A stretch of DNA of 64,000 nucleotides. Source: Vibrio rhodolitus. GTDB taxonomy: Bacteria > Pseudomonadota > Gammaproteobacteria > Enterobacterales > Vibrionaceae. The DNA is taken from NCBI RefSeq assembly GCF_003350325.1, contig NZ_QLYZ01000002.1, forward strand, positions 1 to 64,000, in the 5' to 3' direction. How positions within the stretch are numbered: position 1 is the first letter of the stretch; each line of letters begins with the position of its first letter. Positions 62,726 to 64,000 of the stretch are shown here, one piece after another. The notes beneath the pieces were generated by a model, which worked only from the letters and a program-made list of their open reading frames with translations, was not told the origin of the DNA and did not search any database. Made by a program: the position numbers and the translations under genes.

Positions 62726-63699
62726 TCCTCCATAAGTTCACGTGCAGCAAGCACAATGTCATCGCGTTGGATCATGTAATAATCTTCATTGCGGTAGTAG
62801 GGCATGATGGTATCCATTCCCGTTACGCGCTTTGGTGGCGCTTTGAGTAAACACATCGCATGCTCTGCGGTGCGTGCGAGCAATTCAGCGCCGACACCAC
62901 AAGATTTACTGGCTTCATGTACGATGAGTAAGCGTCCGGTTTTTTCCAAGGAACGGAAAATCGTGGCAGTATCGATGGGCTTAACACTGGCTAAATCAAT
63001 TACTTCGGCTTCAATGCCTTGGATTGATAGTGCTTGCGCCGCTTGCAAGGATTCCACTACGCACGCCCCCCATGTCACCAAGGTAATGTCACGTCCTTTG
63101 CGCAGTGTAAAACACGTATCTAATGGTAGTGCTTCACCATTGTCTATGACTTCTGATTTCACCGTGCGATAGATTCGTTTAGGTTCGAAAAACATCACCG
63201 GATCATTGCTACGAATGGCCGCCAGTAAAAGCCCATAAGCACGTTGGGGTGAGGAAGGGATGACAACTTTAAAGCCGGCTGTATGGGCAAAGAGGGCTTC
63301 GACACTCTCCGAATGGTGCTCTGGCGCGTGGATGCCACCACCAAACGGAGCGCGAAATACCGCAGGGCAGGTAAGTCTACCGCGAGTTCGGTTGCGCATA
63401 CGAGCTGCATGACACATTAAGTGCTCCATGGCGGGGAAGACAAAGCCTTGAAATTGAAACTCGGCGACAGGGCGTAAGCCTTGCGTTGCCATGCCGACAC
63501 TTACTCCGCCAATCAGCGCTTCGGCAAGCGGCGTATCGACTACGCGCTTTAAGCCAAACTTTTTCTTTAACCCGACGGTAGCGCGAAAAACGCCGCCGTT
63601 ATCGCCAACATCTTCGCCAAGTACTACGACGCTTTCATCATTTGCCATCTCATGATGCAGGGCGAGGTTAACCGCTTCTACTAGTGTTAGCTCAGCCAT
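62716..63699 (-). CDS. bkdA2: Branched-chain 2-oxoacid dehydrogenase E1 beta subunit
   Basis: 327 residues. Transketolase-like fold with LGEDVGDNGGVFRATVGLKKKFG, RVVDTPLAEALIGGVSVGMA and HAPEHHSESVEALFAHTAG, then the C-terminal domain with VHEASKSCGVGAELLARTAE. With E1 alpha and thiamine diphosphate it decarboxylates the 2-oxoacids of Val, Leu and Ile. Overlaps E1 alpha by eight bases and E2 by ten, a tightly coupled operon. Confidence 0.95.
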   Translation of the reverse strand: MAELTLVEAVNLALHHEMANDESVVVLGEDVGDNGGVFRATVGLKKKFGLKRVVDTPLAEALIGGVSVGMATQGLRPVAEFQFQGFVFPAMEHLMCHAARMRNRTRGRLTCPAVFRAPFGGGIHAPEHHSESVEALFAHTAGFKVVIPSSPQRAYGLLLAAIRSNDPVMFFEPKRIYRTVKSEVIDNGEALPLDTCFTLRKGRDITLVTWGACVVESLQAAQALSIQGIEAEVIDLASVKPIDTATIFRSLEKTGRLLIVHEASKSCGVGAELLARTAEHAMCLLKAPPKRVTGMDTIMPYYRNEDYYMIQRDDIVLAARELMEDWQ

Positions 63700-64000
63700 G
63701 TTTGCCTCCTTGCATGCGCATTGCTTTATTGATCAACTGATCTCGTTGCGGATGAAGCTCTTGCGGAAGCGATTCGTAGAGAAAATCAAAGCCAGTTTCG
63801 GGGGCTTGATTGGCAAGGTTTAAATAGCGCTCGACTGCCAATTCAACTTGCTCTTTACAATGCGCTTGCCATTGTTGCTCTCGGTCTCGATCCCAAGCGC
63901 CTTGGCTGATCAAAAAAGCTTTCAAGCGGCGAATAGGTTCATATTGCCACGCAGTTTGCACCTCATCTTCATTACGGTAACGGCTAGCATCATCGGCAGT
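63692..64000 (-). CDS. bkdA1: Branched-chain 2-oxoacid dehydrogenase E1 alpha subunit (partial, C-terminus only)
   Basis: The last 102 residues of the subunit; the frame is open to the window edge, so the N-terminal part with the thiamine diphosphate site lies outside. The visible start TADDASRYRNEDEV with WQYEPIRRLKAFLI is the conserved C-terminal loop region of E1 alpha (phosphorylation loop in the mammalian enzyme, not regulated so in bacteria). Overlaps E1 beta by eight bases. The GTG near 63961 is an internal Val codon, not a start. Confidence 0.92.
   Translation of the reverse strand, partial: TADDASRYRNEDEVQTAWQYEPIRRLKAFLISQGAWDRDREQQWQAHCKEQVELAVERYLNLANQAPETGFDFLYESLPQELHPQRDQLINKAMRMQGGKHG

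Overview
The window reads as chromosomal DNA of a marine gammaproteobacterium of the Vibrionaceae, most likely a Vibrio. The evidence is a chromosomal Qnr pentapeptide protein, a zwf-pgl-gnd operon, a DUF3332 lipoprotein, a PeuRSA-like siderophore locus, and TcpP/TcpH-type membrane regulators. Most genes are complete. The M16 peptidase at the left edge and the E1-alpha gene at the right edge run out of the window. I cannot tell which replicon this is.

Layout. 1-4.2 kb: a Fur-box-controlled TonB-dependent receptor followed by a lipoprotein M16 peptidase, the arrangement of the FusA/FusC and YddB/PqqL protein-processing iron systems. 4.4-7.3 kb: DUF2058 protein, membrane GGDEF protein, ASCH protein and two tiny proteins. 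7.5-11.2 kb: zwf-pgl-gnd (oxidative pentose phosphate pathway). 11.7-19.3 kb: cytochrome b562, an OGFr-domain protein, Qnr, MsrAB, formate-THF ligase, a small conserved protein and the fatty acid cis/trans isomerase. 19.5-25.9 kb: SET-family efflux pump, then a siderophore locus (response regulator, sensor kinase, TonB receptor, periplasmic binding protein) with two strong Fur boxes. 26.1 kb: an M23 peptidase.

26.8-45.7 kb holds a large sulfatase-centred gene set: two divergent exported sulfatases with the CxAxR maturation motif, an octaheme cytochrome c fused to TPRs, a MoxR/DUF58/DUF4381/vWA/vWA-TPR/BatD operon, a LysR regulator, an OB-fold periplasmic protein, an exported HAD phosphatase, an FGE-like lipoprotein without catalytic cysteines, a radical-SAM anaerobic sulfatase maturase, and a heme-less paralogue of the cytochrome's C-terminal half. 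A shared inverted repeat (ATAAC-N5-GTTAT) lies upstream of the sulfatases and of moxR, which suggests a regulon.

45.8-54.1 kb: cupin, zinc-ribbon membrane protein, FAN1-type nuclease, OFA-family transporter, DUF3332 lipoprotein, a periplasmic-sensing GGDEF protein, and an MFS pump divergent from its LysR regulator. 54.3-59.8 kb is an accessory block beginning at tRNA-Gly(TCC). It has a gene frameshifted by an 11-bp tandem duplication, an unrecognised 621-residue membrane protein overlapping it, an 81-bp inverted-repeat element, and two convergent, paralogous TcpP/TcpH-like regulator pairs. 59.8-64 kb: ETF-ubiquinone oxidoreductase and the branched-chain 2-oxoacid dehydrogenase genes (E2, E1-beta, partial E1-alpha), a branched-chain amino acid catabolic operon.

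The strongest candidates for undescribed biology are the mirror-image TcpPH-like pair with its unknown membrane-protein neighbour, and the sulfatase/octaheme/MoxR-vWA gene set with its cysteine-less FGE-like protein.
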